Shown here one piece after another: positions 62,084 through 64,000 of a stretch of 64,000 nt of DNA (position 1 is the stretch's first letter; every line of letters begins with the position of its first letter). Source of the DNA: Gracilinema caldarium DSM 7334. Lineage in GTDB: Bacteria > Spirochaetota > Spirochaetia > Treponematales > Breznakiellaceae. Below the pieces are notes generated by a model, which had not been told where the DNA came from, did no database searches, and worked only from the letters and a program-made list of their open reading frames with translations. The stretch spans positions 2,480,001 to 2,544,000 of the forward strand of contig NC_015732.1 in NCBI RefSeq assembly GCF_000219725.1. Direction: 5' to 3'. Made by a program: the position numbers and the translations under genes.

Positions 62084-62434
62084 TTAAGTACGGAGAATTT
62101 TCTCCATTGGCTTTCCTTTTGCCAGTTCATCAACCAACTTATCAAGACAGCGGACAATACGTACAATTTCATCTTGAATATCCTCGATACGTATACCACA
62201 GATAAGTCCTGTAATAAGGCTAGCCTTGGGATTGATGCACGGGGCCTCTTTTACAAAGGTTTCCAGATTAATCTCTAAATCCGATTGCCGTTGTAGCTCT
62301 TCACTCGTATACCCCGTAAGCCAGGAAATGACCCGATCCACTTCTTCTTTTGTCCTGCCTTTTCGGACAGCTTTTTGGATATAGAGCGGGTATACTGTTG
62401 AAAAGCGCATTTTATATATTTTTTGTTGATCCAT
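62084..62434 (-). CDS. DUF2200 family protein
   Basis: About 116 residues, small cytosolic protein of unknown function. Family-like blocks are YKMRFSTVYPLYIQKAVRKGRTKEEVDRVI, SWLTGYTSEELQ, EAPCINPKASLITGLICGIRIEDI and LDKLVDELAKGKPMEKIL (shown as short parts). The ATG at 62434 follows AGGAGAG; an upstream in-frame start lacks it. It is flanked by the structured element on one side and a dispersed repeat on the other. Confidence 0.85.
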   Translation of the reverse strand: MDQQKIYKMRFSTVYPLYIQKAVRKGRTKEEVDRVISWLTGYTSEELQRQSDLEINLETFVKEAPCINPKASLITGLICGIRIEDIQDEIVRIVRCLDKLVDELAKGKPMEKILRT

Positions 62435-62471
62435 GGGGAACTCTCCTGATAATTTGACAGGATTCAAAGTG

Positions 62472-62507
62472 CCTCAAAAAAATCGGTAAGATTTTTGAAA
62501 GCGCTTA
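62472..62507 (-). repeat. 36-bp dispersed repeat with terminator-like hairpin (copy 2)
   Basis: Second copy of the sequence at 47703-47738 (33 of 36 bases equal). It starts 20 bp after the stop of the glycosyltransferase/acyltransferase gene and probably terminates it: AAAAATC stem with GGTAA loop, then a T run on the minus strand. Confidence 0.75.
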
Positions 62508-62526
62508 ATCAAATCTTTACAAAATC

Positions 62527-64000
62527 TCATTTTCCGTTACCCGCAAGCCTTTCCATCTCCTGTCGGGTCCGTTCCATCAGATCCGTTGTGGATTCCCGCT
62601 GTAAAAGATGGGGGTCGGGATATTGGGGATTCCCGATACGCACATAAATGGTCTGGCCAAAGAGGAACCGCAGTAGGCCCCAGGACCGTTTCTTAAAACT
62701 GATCCTGATCGGTACCACGGGCACCGAGGCTTCGACTGCAAGCTGAAAAGCCCCCCGCTTAAAGGGCCGCAGCTGTTCATCAAACTTAACCAGTTCTCCC
62801 TCAGGGAATACATGGATAAAGCGCCTGTGCCGCAAGAGACGGGAGAGTTCGTAAAAAAAGATACGGCCTTCGGTCAGCGTCTCTGGAATCGGCACACTGC
62901 CGAGGGCATTTACCAGAAAACCTGCAACCGGAAGCTTAAAATTGCTGGGCAGGGACGTAAAGACCGGTTTTTTCGGAAACGCTGCAAGGCCAACCATGGC
63001 TGAATCCAGGGTATGTACATGGTTGGCAACCAGGACTGCCCCGCTTTTCCGGCGTACCTTACGGAGGACCTTACGATTTTTAATTCGCACCCGCAGCACA
63101 AAGGTACAATAGAGCCACAGGAGAGGGATAGCGACAATATAATAGAAAACAATTGAAAAAAGCCTTGTGGGGATGCCCTTGTTTATCCGCCGTTTATACT
63201 CCCGTCCCGGGTTTTGCTTTTCCAGACGCCGGGTCTGTTCATCCTGCCGGGCCGCATCGAACATCTGCTCGGCCTTGCGTATTGAATAGTCCAGACGATA
63301 CACCTTCGCCCGCTCGGTATAGGCCGGCCCCATCCTATACCGTTCTTCCGGATGTTCTATCCAGTACTCAATTTTATGAGCCAGGTCCCGGCTGGAACCG
63401 GCTTTAAAGAGACTGCGTTCATCCAGGGCAAACTGGCCGGTGGCGCTTTTTTTACTGTTCGAAATCACCGGAACCTTACCGCAAGCGATTGCTTCGAGAC
63501 AGGCTATGGCTTCAATTTCCACATCTGCCGCATGCACATAGAGATCGCAGGAATGAATCAGATTAATGAGTTCCTCCTGCTGGTAAAATCCGAAGGTTAC
63601 CGGATTCGTGAGAGATTTCGCAAGCCACCGTAGATAGCCCTCTCGGGGGCCAGCACCGGCGAGATGTAGTTGAATACGATCTTCATATTTGGATAATTTT
63701 ATGGCTTTAATGAGCACATCCTGCCGTTTTTCCGGAGCAAAGCGACCCACCATGAGAATATGAAACAACCGGTTTCCTCCGGAATCTGTTGATGGGTGGA
63801 CCTCAGGTCCCTGAAAATTGGGAGCCGGGTATATAGCTCCCGGGAGATCTAAGCTCTGGGACACAGGACTGAAAGCGTAGCTGACTCCATTCGAAATTAC
63901 ATGGAGACGCCCCGTATAATGATGTTTAACCAGTTCCCGGGCAATAAAGGGAGAAGGACAGTGGATATGTTCAACCCTTCGGTAAAAGCTGAAACGAAAC
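62527..64000 (-). CDS. Glycosyltransferase (GT4) fused to 1-acylglycerol-phosphate acyltransferase-like domain (5' partial)
   Basis: The frame is open to the window end, so the N-terminus lies beyond 64000; about 491 codons are visible. The GT4 part shows HCPSPFIARELV, VISNGVSYAF, ILMVGRFAPEKRQDVLIKAI, LAGAGPREGYL and a nucleotide-sugar region with ADVEIEAIACLEAIACGKVPVI. The C-terminal PlsC-like domain (from about residue 310 of the visible part) has NHVHTLDSA (HxxxxD), FPEGELV and PVVPIRIS, preceded by a membrane segment (IVFYYIVAIPLLWLYCTFVL). Combining sugar and acyl transfer suggests synthesis of acylated glycolipids; substrates unknown. Confidence 0.88.
   Translation of the reverse strand, partial: FRFSFYRRVEHIHCPSPFIARELVKHHYTGRLHVISNGVSYAFSPVSQSLDLPGAIYPAPNFQGPEVHPSTDSGGNRLFHILMVGRFAPEKRQDVLIKAIKLSKYEDRIQLHLAGAGPREGYLRWLAKSLTNPVTFGFYQQEELINLIHSCDLYVHAADVEIEAIACLEAIACGKVPVISNSKKSATGQFALDERSLFKAGSSRDLAHKIEYWIEHPEERYRMGPAYTERAKVYRLDYSIRKAEQMFDAARQDEQTRRLEKQNPGREYKRRINKGIPTRLFSIVFYYIVAIPLLWLYCTFVLRVRIKNRKVLRKVRRKSGAVLVANHVHTLDSAMVGLAAFPKKPVFTSLPSNFKLPVAGFLVNALGSVPIPETLTEGRIFFYELSRLLRHRRFIHVFPEGELVKFDEQLRPFKRGAFQLAVEASVPVVPIRISFKKRSWGLLRFLFGQTIYVRIGNPQYPDPHLLQRESTTDLMERTRQEMERLAGNGK

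Overview
The window looks like a chromosome segment of a free-living or gut/thermal spirochaete of the Treponema group. This is inference from gene style: LA_2272-type surface repeats, YesM/YesN-type two-component genes, many sugar transporters, mixed GC of about 45-50%, and outer-membrane proteins beside LolA-like genes. It is almost fully coding, with genes on both strands. No tRNA, rRNA or CRISPR array was seen. The reading frame is open at both ends of the window: jetC on the left, and a glycosyltransferase/acyltransferase fusion on the right.

Layout. 1-4277: the distal part of a Wadjet plasmid-defence operon (jetC partial, jetD). 4334-13990: a sensor histidine kinase, an AraC-type response regulator, a membrane-anchored tandem sugar-binding protein, then a YtfQRT-YjfF-type (galactofuranose-like) ABC importer. 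An intercistronic terminator follows the binding-protein gene. 14011-19501 (minus): alpha-galactosidase plus a MalFGK-type sugar importer without its own ATPase, divergent from a LacI regulator (19670). 20689-23260: a glycosyltransferase and the RtcB RNA ligase. 23288-29787: a scrambled region. It holds an unknown 535-codon ORF fused to a broken SNF2 helicase, an internally deleted IS1380-type element, and a decayed second copy of the lacI-3'/glycosyltransferase/rtcB block, split by an intact 1,649-bp IS5-like element with 6-bp target duplications.

29777-37914 (minus): a compact envelope operon under a GntR (YtrA-type) regulator: SPFH protein, ABC ATPase, two FtsX-type permeases, LolA-like protein, predicted outer-membrane barrel and a histone-deacetylase-fold enzyme. 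38069-42527 (minus): a fucose operon (fucU, AEC transporter, LacI regulator, fucI) with two LacI-type operators. 43017-51263 (minus): a mannitol PTS operon carrying its own EI and HPr, a PfkB kinase and a SorE-like zinc dehydrogenase, but no mtlD. This suggests, without proof, a route through fructose-1-phosphate. 51333-64000: housekeeping and accessory genes (methyltransferase, PHP phosphatase, MATE exporter, sugar kinase, beta-carbonic anhydrase, LA_2272 repeat protein, a broken Rpn-type gene, AAC(3)-family acetyltransferase, metal P-type ATPase with its ArsR regulator, a DUF2200 protein, and the glycosyltransferase/acyltransferase fusion).

Several promoters put the predicted transcription start almost on the start codon (4351, 37914), suggesting leaderless mRNAs. 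The most novel-looking parts are the tandem binding-protein sensor, the FtsX/LolA/barrel operon, the mannitol operon without mtlD, and the structured intergenic element at 61930-62083.
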